From assembly GCF_026914185.1 (NCBI RefSeq), contig NC_070560.1, forward strand, positions 4,703,501 through 4,767,500: a stretch of DNA of 64,000 bases, written 5' to 3'. This DNA is from Puccinia triticina. Lineage: Eukaryota > Basidiomycota > Pucciniomycetes > Pucciniales > Pucciniaceae. The stretch's first letter is position 1. Every line of letters begins with the position of its first letter. The notes under the pieces were generated by a model. The model saw nothing but the letters and a program-made list of their open reading frames with translations. It did not search any database and had not been told where the DNA came from. Below, in pieces: positions 54,102-64,000 of the stretch. Made by a program: the position numbers and the translations under genes.

Positions 54102-56930
54102 ATGGCTCTGAATTACTTCGGCAGAGGCATTCTGTTGCTATGTCTTCTCGTGGTAATCATCCTCGTCAGCGGGTGCAAGCCGATGTACTTCCGACACTCG
54201 GAACCAGCCGCGGAGTGGTTTCCTTCGGACCCAGCCGTGCTCGATCACGATCGTATCTTCCCTTCCGGTGGTCCATCGGTGGCCAGGGCGGCTGGACAAG
54301 CTGATCATCACTATCAACCATTCTCGGCCAATAATATCCACCCTATCGGCCTTCCAGCTGGGCCATCAGCGAGCCACGACTTCCCCCTACCCTACAATCA
54401 CCCTGCCCACTCCCAGGCGCATGGGCTGGACATGTCGTTTGTCTTCGACGAACTATCTCGACCCGAGTTCGGGGGCACAATGAACATCGCTCGTCTTCTA
54501 GAGCTTCTCAGAGATGGGACACAAGGCTCGGAGTATATCTCGGCTGATCCTTTACACCCCGTCGGTCTTCCAACCGGGGCACCAGCTAGCTACATCTATC
54601 AAACTGCTGATGAGGAACATCCCACTGACTTCCCGGCTCAGGGGCTGGCCATGCCGTATGACCCCCACGGCTTTGGTCCACCCGGCTTCGACCAGCATGG
54701 GCCGGCCATGCCGTATGGCCCCCACGGCTTTGGTCCACCCGGCTTCGACCAGCATGGGCCGGCCATGCCGTTTGTCTCCCACCAACTATTTCAACCCGAG
54801 TTCGGGGGCACACAGGACCTCGATTACCTTGCTCAGTTTCTCGCAGACGGAATCCCAGGCCCGAGTCGCCTCGTGACGCCAAGAACTTTACAGGCGCCTT
54901 CTCATAGTTATACAATCGCAGACACTGATCTTTCTCGCCTACCCGTTGCCTCGGATTATATCTCGGCCAATCGTTTACACCCTGTCGGCCTTCCAGCCGT
55001 GCCGGCAGCTAGCCACAACCACCTCCTACCAGATTATCATCATGTCCAAACTGCCGATGAAGAACGTCCCGGGCCTCACCCCCAGGCTCATGGGCTGGAC
55101 CTGTCGTTTGCCTCCGAAAAAGCATTTCGACCCGAGTTTGGGGGCAAAGAGGACATCGATTACCTTGACCAGTTTCTCAGCGACGGAATACCAGGCCCGG
55201 ATAGCCTCGTGGCGCCAAGGACTTCAGAATCACATGTGCCTTCTCACGTGCCCGTCGCATCGGATCATATCTCGGCCAATCATTTACTCCCTGTCGGCCT
55301 TCCAGCCGTGCCGTCAGCTAGTCACAACCACCTAACAGATTATCATCATGTCCAAACTGCCAATAAAAAACTTCTCCCTCACTCCCAGGTTCATAGGCTG
55401 GACATGCCGTTTGGCTCCGGAAAAGTACTTCGACCCGAGTTTGGGGGCAAAGAGGACATCGATTACCTTCAACAGTTTCTCAGAGATGGAACAGCAGACC
55501 CAGATGGCCTCGCGGCGGCAAGGGCTTCACATACACCGGCTCATAGTCCACAGACACCTTCTCATAGTCCACAGACACCTTTTTATAGTCCACAGGCACC
55601 TTCTCATAGTCCCCAGGCACCTTCTCATAGTCCACAGACACCTTTTTATAGTCCACAGGCACCTTCTCGTAGTCCACAGGCACCTTCTCATAGTCCACAG
55701 GCACCTTCTCATAGTCCACAGGCACCTTCTCATAGTCCACAGGCACCTCCTCATAGTCCTACGATCTCAGGCACTCGTCCTTCTCACGAGCCCGCCGTGT
55801 CGGATTATACCTCCTCGCCCTCCCCGGGCGCAAGCTCCGGCCCACCCAGCTTGTACACACCAAGCCGTAGTCCTACGATCTCAGCCACTAGTTCTTCTTA
55901 CGAGCCCACCGTGTCGGATTATACATCCTCGCCCTCCCCGGGCACAACCTCCCGACACAAGCGAAAACCTTCTTATAAGTCGATGCACACAGGGAGAATT
56001 GTCAAACCTCGGAATCGTCGTCCTGTCCCCCATAGGAAGCTAAATGACGTTCTGACCAGCTCACTCACCCCACTCACGGCTCAAGCGGACTCGGTCGTTC
56101 GGGAATCAGAAGACCAACGGCTAGTGCTCCCTCCAATGTCACTTCGTGAGGAAATGATGTCACCTCGGCAGGGAATAACGTCACTTCGGCTGGGAAGACT
56201 AGAGTTTGATTGGCGTCTCTTTGCACCTAATACGCCGTCGGACCCCATCCAATTCAGGGAAAACGAGTCACTGCAGGGAGGCGCCAGACGGCTCCCAAAC
56301 GGCAAACTCGTCATCCTAGAGAGCAAATTCTTAGAATACTATCCCGATTGTCTCCGGCGTTCTAAGCACCGCCCCAGCGACGGACGCGTGTACGATGGAA
56401 ATGAAAGACAGCGTAGATTGGCGCTCAAACTACCCGAGTTTGAGGGTCATGAGAAGCATTGGTATCAACGCTGGTTCCATGTAACTGGGAAAGACTTCTC
56501 ACAAAATCCCCACCTTGACGATTTCGATTGGGCCCGGCGCATCTTCCCCATCTATCTATTTTATGTTGAGATGATCAGTTCGATTGTCCCACGGGAAAAG
56601 GAAGAGCCGAATATGTCCCTAGCCACTGAACTCGAGCAGGCCCAAACATCCTTCAACACATTGACAGAGGACTACAAGCGCGGTAATAAACCAAGCATGG
56701 ACAAACAAATCAGACTAATCAAGAAGCAGATAAAGAGGAAGAAAGTCATCAGGCTTCATCCGCTCCTCTGGCGTTATGTGAGGGTTTGGATGCTCACTTG
56801 CAGGCGTGGAGTTTTTCAGAAAGCGGATGAAATTGACAAGGATATCCACAGTAAGATCAAAGAATTCTTCAACAATGTCTTCTATTTTGGCTATTCATCT
56901 CTTCATCAAAGCTACTTTTCTACGGAGTAA
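54102..56930 (+). CDS. Secreted repeat protein with conserved C-terminal domain (942 aa)
   Basis: Single-exon frame from ATG 54102, paralogous to and divergent from the gene at 50833. Signal peptide about 1-24 (ILLLCLLVVIILVSG), then CKPM as in the paralogue. Residues about 100-470 hold four to five diverged copies of the same unit (AHGLDMSF / PEFGG / ISANxLxPVGLPA). A separate 20-residue repeat, HGFGPPGFDQHGPAMPY, lies at about 189-222. Residues about 478-552 are ten or so copies of a 7-residue SHSPQAP/T motif. A dibasic RHKRK lies at about 618-622. The C-terminal domain (about 623-942) matches the paralogue (EKHWYQRWFHVTG, FPIYLFYVEMISSIVPR, FNNVFYFGYSSLHQSYF). Repeat number differs between paralogues while the C-terminal domain stays constant. 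Confidence 0.87.
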   Translation: MALNYFGRGILLLCLLVVIILVSGCKPMYFRHSEPAAEWFPSDPAVLDHDRIFPSGGPSVARAAGQADHHYQPFSANNIHPIGLPAGPSASHDFPLPYNHPAHSQAHGLDMSFVFDELSRPEFGGTMNIARLLELLRDGTQGSEYISADPLHPVGLPTGAPASYIYQTADEEHPTDFPAQGLAMPYDPHGFGPPGFDQHGPAMPYGPHGFGPPGFDQHGPAMPFVSHQLFQPEFGGTQDLDYLAQFLADGIPGPSRLVTPRTLQAPSHSYTIADTDLSRLPVASDYISANRLHPVGLPAVPAASHNHLLPDYHHVQTADEERPGPHPQAHGLDLSFASEKAFRPEFGGKEDIDYLDQFLSDGIPGPDSLVAPRTSESHVPSHVPVASDHISANHLLPVGLPAVPSASHNHLTDYHHVQTANKKLLPHSQVHRLDMPFGSGKVLRPEFGGKEDIDYLQQFLRDGTADPDGLAAARASHTPAHSPQTPSHSPQTPFYSPQAPSHSPQAPSHSPQTPFYSPQAPSRSPQAPSHSPQAPSHSPQAPSHSPQAPPHSPTISGTRPSHEPAVSDYTSSPSPGASSGPPSLYTPSRSPTISATSSSYEPTVSDYTSSPSPGTTSRHKRKPSYKSMHTGRIVKPRNRRPVPHRKLNDVLTSSLTPLTAQADSVVRESEDQRLVLPPMSLREEMMSPRQGITSLRLGRLEFDWRLFAPNTPSDPIQFRENESLQGGARRLPNGKLVILESKFLEYYPDCLRRSKHRPSDGRVYDGNERQRRLALKLPEFEGHEKHWYQRWFHVTGKDFSQNPHLDDFDWARRIFPIYLFYVEMISSIVPREKEEPNMSLATELEQAQTSFNTLTEDYKRGNKPSMDKQIRLIKKQIKRKKVIRLHPLLWRYVRVWMLTCRRGVFQKADEIDKDIHSKIKEFFNNVFYFGYSSLHQSYFSTE
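55540..55752 (+). repeat. 21-bp in-gene minisatellite (SHSPQAP)
   Basis: Tandem copies of CCTTCTCATAGTCCACAGGC plus A. Exact repetition in DNA keeps the opposite strand open as well, which explains the spurious minus-strand frames here. Confidence 0.95.
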
Positions 56931-58680
56931 AAATTGAGCAAACCGGGAAAAAAGGTATGATGTATTGATCTGTGGCCTAATTGTAATAATATCACACTAA
57001 TTTTTCTTGATGCATTTAACAGATCTTGGAATTTCAATTGCATTGCTCTCCGTCTTTCCTTCTTCTCTCACATGTTACACTCCTTGCCAAACTCCTTGTC
57101 ACTCGTTTTATCCAAGCCTTCTCTATTCATTCATAATCTGCACACTTTTCCGTCTCATCTCTTCCGCAGCGGCTGCTGCTTGGGTATCTATAGCGTCATT
57201 GTTATTCATTATACATCTTGTTTTTGATCCAACAACTTATATTCTATATAAATGAGCCAGATGCACAGAAATCATGAGTCCTGACCATAACTGCATCCAT
57301 GGAGGACACTTAAGCCTCCCCTGAGACTCAGTTTGACAGGCCTCTTTGAGTTAATAACTGGCCATTTTTAAGACCCGTCTGCTGCTGGCTAAGCAAACCT
57401 TCTTCCCCCTCTTCACTTCCTAAATTGCCTTTGGCATTGATTTATTTAACAGGCTATATTACATTATCATACCATCCTGATAAAATGTGCATTTTTATTA
57501 TTCATTCAATCAAAGCCGTTGATGTTATGCATTTCATTTTACAACATTATTCTAATTGGGTACATGCAACAAAAGGGAGAAACAATACTAGGGAATGAAA
57601 GGGAGAAAAAATACTAGGGATCTTGTGGATCCCAGTGGGATTCATCAGCTTTGTTGTCTTCAATTCCATTGATGTCATTCATGCTGTTACAGTTTTACTC
57701 AAGTAAGTGGAATTGTGCTCAGCCAAAGTCAGGCAGTTTTTTTTTTGATGTGGTTGAATTTATTTTGAAAATAAGTACAATTAGCACACCATTGCCTGGA
57801 TTCATTGTTCTGCAAATTTGACATTAAGAATCCTTCCCATTGCCGAATGTGGGATTTAGAAGAATTCATCCATTCCTGTGGACCAGACAATGCTCTATTT
57901 GGTGGCATAATGACAGATAATAAGAAAAAAATGGAGGCAAGCAGAACTGGGATCCTGTCAGCGGGTGTGTTGCCAAGACCAACATCTTCTAGAGGCACAA
58001 GCTGCAAAATACAGGTAATCACCGCTCTAATAGGCGGTCCACTTGGGCTGTTGCTCTCACCTGGTAATTGCTGCGAGTTACCGCGTAACGGTCCCCTGCA
58101 GCAAGTGCGGGAAGAGAGGTAGTAAAGGAGATTCCTTTACTGACCTCAACCAGGGAAGAGAAGGAAGTCTAATGGTTTCTATTCCGGGCAGACATCAGAA
58201 AGTGAGGTTTCAGGCGCAAGCCTCACAGCTCCTTTCTGACGGGCGGGTGGGTGGTGTCTGAAAAAGTGCTTGCAACTCTGCAGCGAGTGGCACTTGTGAT
58301 CTATGGTGGGGGGAAGGAGTCTGTAGCGGAGTGCTCCATGGCTCCTCTCCTTTTGGGGTTCATATAATAATATGGACCTCCGCACCATGCGCATAGCGCA
58401 AAGCTTCGGCCCGATCACTCAGGTGCCACATGCTTAGCCGCCTCCATGGACAGGGGGGAACTTGTTGGTTCCCTTCTTGATCCCCTGCAATGAAAGAATA
58501 ACAGACAAAAAATACGGAGGGGCCTAGAATCACTAGGGGTGGTTCTGGTGCCCTCAGTAGAGTTTCAGGGCCTGCAGAGCAGGGGTATTAGAGTGTCTGA
58601 GTAGCAGGGGCCTGGATCTCAGGTTTGATTTGCTAAGAAAACCCCGGTAGACATCACAGAGAATGCGCGAAAGGTACTCA
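56931..58680. other. Intergenic, no supported gene
   Basis: 3' flank of the 942-aa gene. Short duplicated phrases occur (AAGGGAGAAACAATACTAGGG and a near copy, about 57574-57618). No coding gene or RNA gene was recognised. Confidence 0.4.
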
Positions 58681-58796
58681 CTGGAGGTTAGAGATGGCAA
58701 AGGGGTACTCGTTGGCAGGTACCCGCCGGCGGGTGCCGGGTGCGGGTGTCCAGAATTCTGATGGGAAGGACGGCGGGTACCCGTCCAGTACCCGCC

Positions 58797-59409
58797 GGTC
58801 AGCCGGTCATCGAAGAGGATACCTCTCAATGACCGACTGAACCGGTCATCGAAGAGGATAAAAGCTCTTGATGACCGTTCAGCCGGTCATCGAAGAGCCT
58901 ACAACCTCTTGATGACCGGTCAGCCGGCCATCGAAGAGCCTACAACCTCTCAATGACCGGCTGACCGGTCATCGAAAGGGATCACTGCAAAAAAAACTTG
59001 GACAACTGCTTGCAGTTGACATGCAGGATACTCAAGCCAAGCTGCCATTGTAACTCCACATGAATGCATAAGTGTCTTTGTTGGCACAGTCACTGTGCAA
59101 GGTGCACAGTGACTGTGCATTGAAGCTTGGGTTGAGTCAAACCTTGAGTAAGGCTGGTGTAACACCACAAGCTTCCTCAGAGTTACCACATGTCAACTGC
59201 TCACAGTTGACACAGTTTTTTTTGCAGTGGATACAACCTCTCAATGACCGACTGAACCGGTCATCAAAGAGGATAAAAGCTCTCGATGACCGTTCAGCCA
59301 ATCATTGAAGAGCCTACAACCTCTTGATGACCGGTTGGCCGGTCATCAAGGAGGCTACACTCTTGATGACCGGTTGGCTGGTAATTGAGGAGACTACACT
59401 CTTGATGAC
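58797..59409. repeat. 41-bp tandem array (left part, interrupted)
   Basis: Units of about 41 bp, such as GACCGTTCAGCCGGTCATCG followed by AAGAGCCTACAACCTCTTGAT. Unit length varies 39-42 bp. The array is split by the CACTA MITE at 58983 and by hAT transposon 2. Confidence 0.9.
58983..59229. mobile_element. CACTA-type MITE, 247 bp, TSD GAT
   Basis: The ends CACTGCAAAAAAAACTTGG and the inverted TTTTTTTTGCAGTG share further inverted similarity (GCAGTTGACATG near the left end, ATGTCAACTGC near the right). GAT is duplicated at 58980-58982 and 59230-59232. It lies within the 41-bp array. Confidence 0.85.
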
Positions 59410-59700
59410 CGGCTGACTAGGGATGAAAACGGGTTGGGTTCGGGTCAGAAAACAGTGCCCAAACCCAACCCGCAAATAATTGCGGGTCGGGGCGGGTCGG
59501 GTCACATTTTGGTTAACACTGCCCGAACCCGACCCTGCTTTTGATCAATTCGGGTTCGGGTCGGGCCGGGTCGGGTCTCGGGTCAGATAACGGGTCAATC
59601 CATAATATGCATTTCTGTAAAATCTTATCTACTCAATAGCTTCTTGTATGTTTTTTTAATGGAAAATAAAGCGCCTATTCATAAAAAAAGAAAGGAAACA

Positions 59701-62105
59701 TCATTTGGAGTCAAACTCAGAATCATCAGATTGCTCTTGGTCACACAGGCCTTCGTCGGATGCAATCCAGTCTTGCCCACAGACAAGGGCTTCAAGCGTT
59801 TCGGGGTTCAGTTGGTTTCTAGAAGGGCTGAGCACTCCACCCCCAGTTGAAAAAGCTGACTCGGATGCAATCAAAGTCATTGGGGCTACTAAGAAGTACT
59901 TGGCCAGTTTTGAAAGTGTTGGGAATCGGACTGAGTTGAACTTCCACCAATCAAGGATATCGAACAATGGAGTATCAACTGGGAGAGTTTCTTCTTGCAA
60001 GTAGAGATCAAGTTCTGCTGTCGCTGTTACTGATTGAACAGTCTTTGTCATTTTACCGGCAAGGTACTCCTTGAATCGGCTTTTCTCTAGATCATCAAAG
60101 GTTTTCTTTTGAGAATCCAACCTTGTACGGTCATTGGTGTTTGATAGGACATTGCAAGACGCTGGAGATGCTGCTAAAGCTTTAGATGCTTGTTTCAAGC
60201 TTGGAGCTAGCTCGTTGAACAAGTTGTACAGGATTTTTGATATGTGATTGATCTTTATTTGAACTTCTGTTTTGTCGAAGTCAGATTTGCATTGTTCGAG
60301 GAGAAGGACCTCAATGAGAGATAGTTTATAGCGTGGGTCAAAGACAAGAAAAACTGCAGCCGACTCTTCAGGGTTGTTCCAGTATTTATTGTACTTCACT
60401 TGCATTGGTTTAACTAGATTGTACATTTGTTTTGGACCAGAATTGAGACTTTTGTTGAGCTTCCTGTTGATTCTAACTATGTTAACATAGAGCATGTGGG
60501 CTGTTGGATAACGAGTCTTGCATAGCTTCAATGTGGCTGAAGCAGAATAGTTGAGACCAAAGGATTCAACATCAGTAAGAATGAAATGCATAGGGATGAA
60601 GAAAAGGAATGGATCTACCAGTGTTGAATATAGAAAGAAATTCTTTCATCATTGAGATCTCCTCCCACTCGCTGCGATAAGGACAGTTGTTATAATTTGC
60701 ATCTTGCAACACCAGATTTTCAAACGCTTCTCGGTACGGTATGGACAAGTTGAGCATGTGAAAGGTTGAGTTCCAGCGTGTGGGAACGTCAAGTATTGGT
60801 TGCGCTAGTTTTCCAATGTTGGTCAACTCAAGAGCTTCTTGGAATTGTCGCTTTTGTGAAGGGGTGCTTCTGATATATTGGACACTGTTTCGGATCTTGG
60901 TGATGGCTGTTGAAAGTTTTTGCAAACCATCTTTCACAATCAAGTTGATTATGTGTGCGGCACATCACACATGGAAGAACTTCCCTTCCATCAGCGGCGG
61001 GGATCGGCTTTTGTCTTGAAGTAATTGGTTGACTCAAGCAACAGCAACATCATTGGCAGCGGCGTTATTGACAGTAACAAAAGAGACTTTATCAATAGTC
61101 TTCCATTCAACAATGGCCGAGAAGAGCTGCTCCGCAATGACTAATCCCGTGTGGGGTGGTGGAAGCTCCTTGAAAGAGATGGTTTGTTTTTTAAGAGTCC
61201 AGTTGGACAAGAGGAAGTGGGCCGAGATCACCATGAACGGGATTTGGTTTGAAGTTGTCCAGAGGTCTGTTGTTAAAGCAATTTGATCGGCTTTGGCAAT
61301 CTCAAGGGCAATATGTGCTTTTGTTGAGTGATACATCTCAATGATGTCTTTCTTGACAGTTATGCGACTATACAGCTTGAATTGAGGTTGTAACGAAGCA
61401 ACAAATTGCTTGAACAGCTTACTTTCAACCGACTTGAATGACCGTTTGTCCGTAATAACCATCTTTACAAGGAGTTCGTGCGACTTCTGTTGAGAAAAAA
61501 ACCAGTTGGTTGGAGTGGAAATCTTTGAAACTTTCAGCAAAGTCTGCTTGCTTCGGGAATGATAACCGCTGCATCATTCGAGGTGTCTCCACAAGTGTTT
61601 TGTTCCGTACAAGCTTTTTGCAGACAGCGTAGTTTGGTAATATCAACAATGCGCTTTTTTGTCTTTGACTGTGTCAACGTTCAAACAAAAGAAACAACAT
61701 AAATATATAATATATCAGATGAATGAAAAAGTAACAACAAACCTTCACCACTAGGCTTAAAGTGATTCCAAATCTTGCTGGTTGTTTTTCGCTTTTTTTG
61801 GCCTTGAGTCAAAGTGGTTTCCCCGGCCGACGTGGTTTGGGTGGAATCGATTGTGGAGGCTGTAGGCTTCTCTTGAGTTGCAGATCTACGGTTTTCTTTT
61901 TCATTTGGTTGACTGGTCACCTGGATATCGTCTTGGTCGTCGGTTTTGGATCCAGAATCATCTGACTTGTCCTCTTCTTCTTGTCCTTGATTGATTGGCG
62001 GATCATTGGACTCGGAATCATTGTCCAGAGATAGCGTCAACCTGCTTCTTGCGCTTGAGGGGCCTTTCCGGTGCTTTTTGCAATTGGGCGCGCGTCCTGG
62101 GCATG
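59701..62105 (-). pseudogene. hAT transposase, near full length, four in-frame TGA codons
   Basis: Exon 1 runs from ATG 62105 to 61743, with a one-base frameshift near 62058. Exon 2 is 61668-60619 and exon 3 60536-59701; the introns 61742-61669 and 60618-60537 keep phase. A BED-type zinc finger spans exons 1-2 (KIWNHF..., LYGTKHLWRHLE), with its second Cys replaced by Tyr. The catalytic-fold region follows (IALTTDLWTS-like text, CAAHIINLIVKDGL, RWNSTFHML). The dimerisation domain is at the end (LDWWKFNSVRFPTLSKLAK, ASESAFSTGG). The only interruptions of exon 2 are TGA at 61643-61645, 61574-61576, 61034-61036 and 60965-60967. All fit CGA arginine codons changed by C-to-T. Confidence 0.88.
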
Positions 62106-62265
62106 GTGAGTTGTCCGGTACTGGTAAGCCACTGCCTTTTCTGAGTGAATTCAGTGCTGATGCCCCTGTGGACTAGAGTGTTGGCCTCCCGCGGGGGTTA
62201 ATCAAATTCGCAGCACCGCAGTATTTTTGTCGCGCCCGCGGCCTGCACCCGCCGGCGGCAGCAAT

Positions 62266-62634
62266 GGGTAGTTACGTTACGTTACGTTACGTTATTCACG
62301 TAATTTGGGTAACGTAACTACCCTTGTTACCCGCAGCTGCCCGTCACGTTATTTGTAACGGGGTCTTTGCATGCCTCGCGCGTAATGTAACAGGATCTTT
62401 TTTTGAGGTTGTTACTGCGCGTTATCCACCAGATAACGCGTAACGGTCCAAAATTGGCCGTTATTGGGCGTTATATGGCGCTCCGCAGGCGCCAGTAACG
62501 TAACAAACACCAATATTTTTCTGTCACGTTCCAGCGGTACCGTAACGCACTGCCGTTACAAATAACGGTAACAATAACGGCTGAAAAATTGTTACATTAC
62601 CGTTACGTTACTGTTATTGGCAACGTAACTACCC
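62266..62634. mobile_element. 369-bp MITE with GTTACG-rich ends
   Basis: The ends GGGTAGTTACGTTACG and (inverted) GGGTAGTTACGTTGCC are matched. The interior is full of GTTAC/GTAAC words able to pair. No target duplication could be fixed; flanking CCGCCGGCGG-type text is itself inverted. It lies near the 5' end of hAT transposon 2, upstream of the transposase start. Confidence 0.7.
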
Positions 62635-62865
62635 ACCGTTGCCGGCGGGCACCTGCCAAATGTCGCGGGTCTGTAATCGGGTCGGCGGGTCGACCCGACA
62701 GCCAAAAGGGCTGCCTGAACCCCACCCAAAAATCTAGCGGGTCTGTGGCGGGCCGGGTCGAAAACTGGTTTTTGAGGCAAAAGCTGACCCAAACCCGTGC
62801 CCAGACCCAACACGGGTCGGGTACCCGCCGGGTCGACCCGACCCACTTTCATCCCTACGGCTGAC

Positions 62866-63123
62866 CGGTCATCAAAGAGGCTACACTCTTGATGACCGGC
62901 TGACCGGTCATCAAAGAGGCTACACTCTTGATGACTGGCTGACCGGTCATCAAAAGGGATACAACCTCTCAATGACCGGCTGACCGCAGGTCATCAAAAA
63001 GGATAAAGGCTCTCAATGACCGATCAGCCAGCCATCAAAGAGGATAAAACCTCTCAATGACCGGTCAGTTGGTCATCGAAGGCAATACAACCTCTCAATG
63101 ACCAGTCAGCCGGCCATCAAAGG
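62866..63123. repeat. 41-bp tandem array (right part)
   Basis: Continuation of the array at 58797-59409 (GACCGGTCATCAAAGAGGCT then ACACTCTTGAT units), up to the right terminal region of the outer element. Confidence 0.88.
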
Positions 63124-63294
63124 TGATACTCGGGTACCTGTGCCTGGCACCCGGGTACCTCCCCCTCTGCACCCGGGTACCTCCAATGGTGGGTGCCAGG
63201 TGTGGGTGCGGGTGTGAGGAATTTGTGAAAAAACAGGGGGGTACCCGCACCCGCCACAGGTACCCGGGTGCCATATGCCATCTCTACTGGAGGT

Positions 63295-64000
63295 TGAAGA
63301 GTGTGAATACTCTTTGAAATGCAGAAGTGGGATTTCAAGATTGTTTTCTGGGGTAGGCTTGTAGGGGCTTTGAGTAAGAAGAACCTACAGAAGCAAGATC
63401 TTTGAGGAAGGTGGAGCAAAACAGAACAGTTAAGAGGAGCTAGTTGTCAACATGGAGTCAAAGAGAGGTTTTGGATAACTGGGGTTTATGCTGAGTGTGT
63501 CAATAAAAAAGATGATTTCTCAGAGCTTCTATTTGCACTATTTATCTAGTTCAGTTAGCTCTGAGTAGGTAGCTAGCTGAAAGATCCAGATCAGGTACTC
63601 AAGATCTCTTGACACCAATCACAGTGGACCAGCTGAGTAGGGCCAAGTGTTGATGTGAACAGCAAACTGCAGAGTCTTTTTGATACCCTCATTGATTCTT
63701 GAATCCCCCCTGTCAGTAGTCAAGGACTTGCCTTTCAATCTACATCCCTCCTGGAAAAATCTTAAAATCCTAAAATCCCTCTCCCGTTGCTTGCCATTGT
63801 TGGGGGAGTTTAAAACATGACCTCCTTTTTCTAGAATGGCTAAAGCTGGTGCTGTCACATTCCATACCTGCCCCCATCCAATCCCCACTATCCATCCAAT
63901 ACTAACACCATCCGGAAACTGTTATACTGCTCAATAAGAGACATGGCTATTTGATCCATTGGCTCTAAACCAAAGATAAATTCACCATTATCTTTGGTTT
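63295..64000. other. Right flank, no supported gene
   Basis: No gene was recognised. The window ends in a 13-bp-stem hairpin, AAACCAAAGATAA (63967-63979) and TTATCTTTGGTTT (63988-64000), which may be part of a repeat continuing outside. Confidence 0.45.

Larger units (their letters stand above)
59418..62857 (-). mobile_element. hAT transposon 2, TSD CGGCTGAC
   Basis: The ends TAGGGATGAAAACGGG and (inverted) TAGGGATGAAAGTGGG are followed by GGGTCGGGT-rich subterminal repeats on both sides. A perfect 8-bp duplication CGGCTGAC lies at 59410-59417 and 62858-62865. It carries a transposase gene on the minus strand and is itself invaded by a 369-bp MITE at 62266. Confidence 0.95.
58689..63286. mobile_element. 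Non-autonomous hAT-like element with TSD CTGGAGGT
   Basis: The ends are TAGAGATGGCA (58689) and TGCCATCTCTA (63286), each followed inward by GGTACCCG-rich text. CTGGAGGT is duplicated at 58681-58688 and 63287-63294. The element's own body is a 41-bp tandem array. The rest consists of later insertions at 58983-59229 and 59418-62857. Without them it would be about 0.9 kb. Confidence 0.88.

Noticed and set aside
55480..55754. Long minus-strand open frames with repeated residues
   Set aside because: They are mirror images of the 21-bp repeat in the 942-aa gene; exact repetition keeps the opposite strand open.

Overview
The window is nuclear DNA of a rust fungus (Pucciniales), most likely Puccinia or a close relative. 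Genes are intron-rich with short 70-110 nt GT-AG introns. Conserved basidiomycete genes sit between large AT-rich blocks of nested transposons, next to secreted repeat-rich or cysteine-rich proteins typical of rusts. No bacterial operon, rRNA, convincing tRNA or CRISPR array was seen.

Layout. 1-975: 3' part of an unrecognised gene. 2813-4324: TFIIB in six exons, including a 25-nt exon and a GC-AG intron. About 4.7-15.1 kb: nested transposons. Two arms of an old inverted-repeat element are split by a 5.9 kb hAT element (13-bp terminal inverted repeats (TIRs), 8-bp target-site duplication (TSD)), a smaller inverted-repeat element and a 2.0 kb TIR element. 15-22 kb: dispersed repeats and decayed coding material. 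22503-24341: a CACTA-type element (TSD TTA) carrying a 19-bp minisatellite, with a 1.03 kb Tc1/mariner-like foldback (TSD TA) inside it.

24.5-40.3 kb is gene-rich: a small secreted Cys-rich protein, a truncated GH76 pseudogene, a WBP4/FBP21-like splicing factor divergent from mitochondrial ribosomal protein mL40, and two intact GH76 genes with a shared six-exon structure. Each GH76 gene needs a 4-nt micro-exon (GCAG) to keep frame. A very young Ty1/copia element (736-bp LTRs that look identical, TSD AAACC) lies between the two GH76 genes.

43.4-50.0 kb: the seven-exon gene for Raptor/KOG1, the TORC1 scaffold. 50.8-56.9 kb: two divergent paralogous secreted proteins (726 and 942 aa), each with a signal peptide, an internally repeated N-terminal half, a dibasic Kex2-like site and a conserved C-terminal domain of about 320 aa; these are the best candidates for an undescribed effector or surface-protein family. 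58.7-63.3 kb: a transposon nest with matching TSDs at three levels, holding a hAT transposase broken only by TGA codons and one N-terminal frameshift.

The housekeeping genes cover transcription initiation, splicing, mitochondrial translation and nutrient signalling. The GH76 enzymes and secreted proteins point to the cell wall and the host interface. Exon boundaries and repeat relationships were worked out by eye from splice sites, reading frame and paralogue comparison; no database search was possible.
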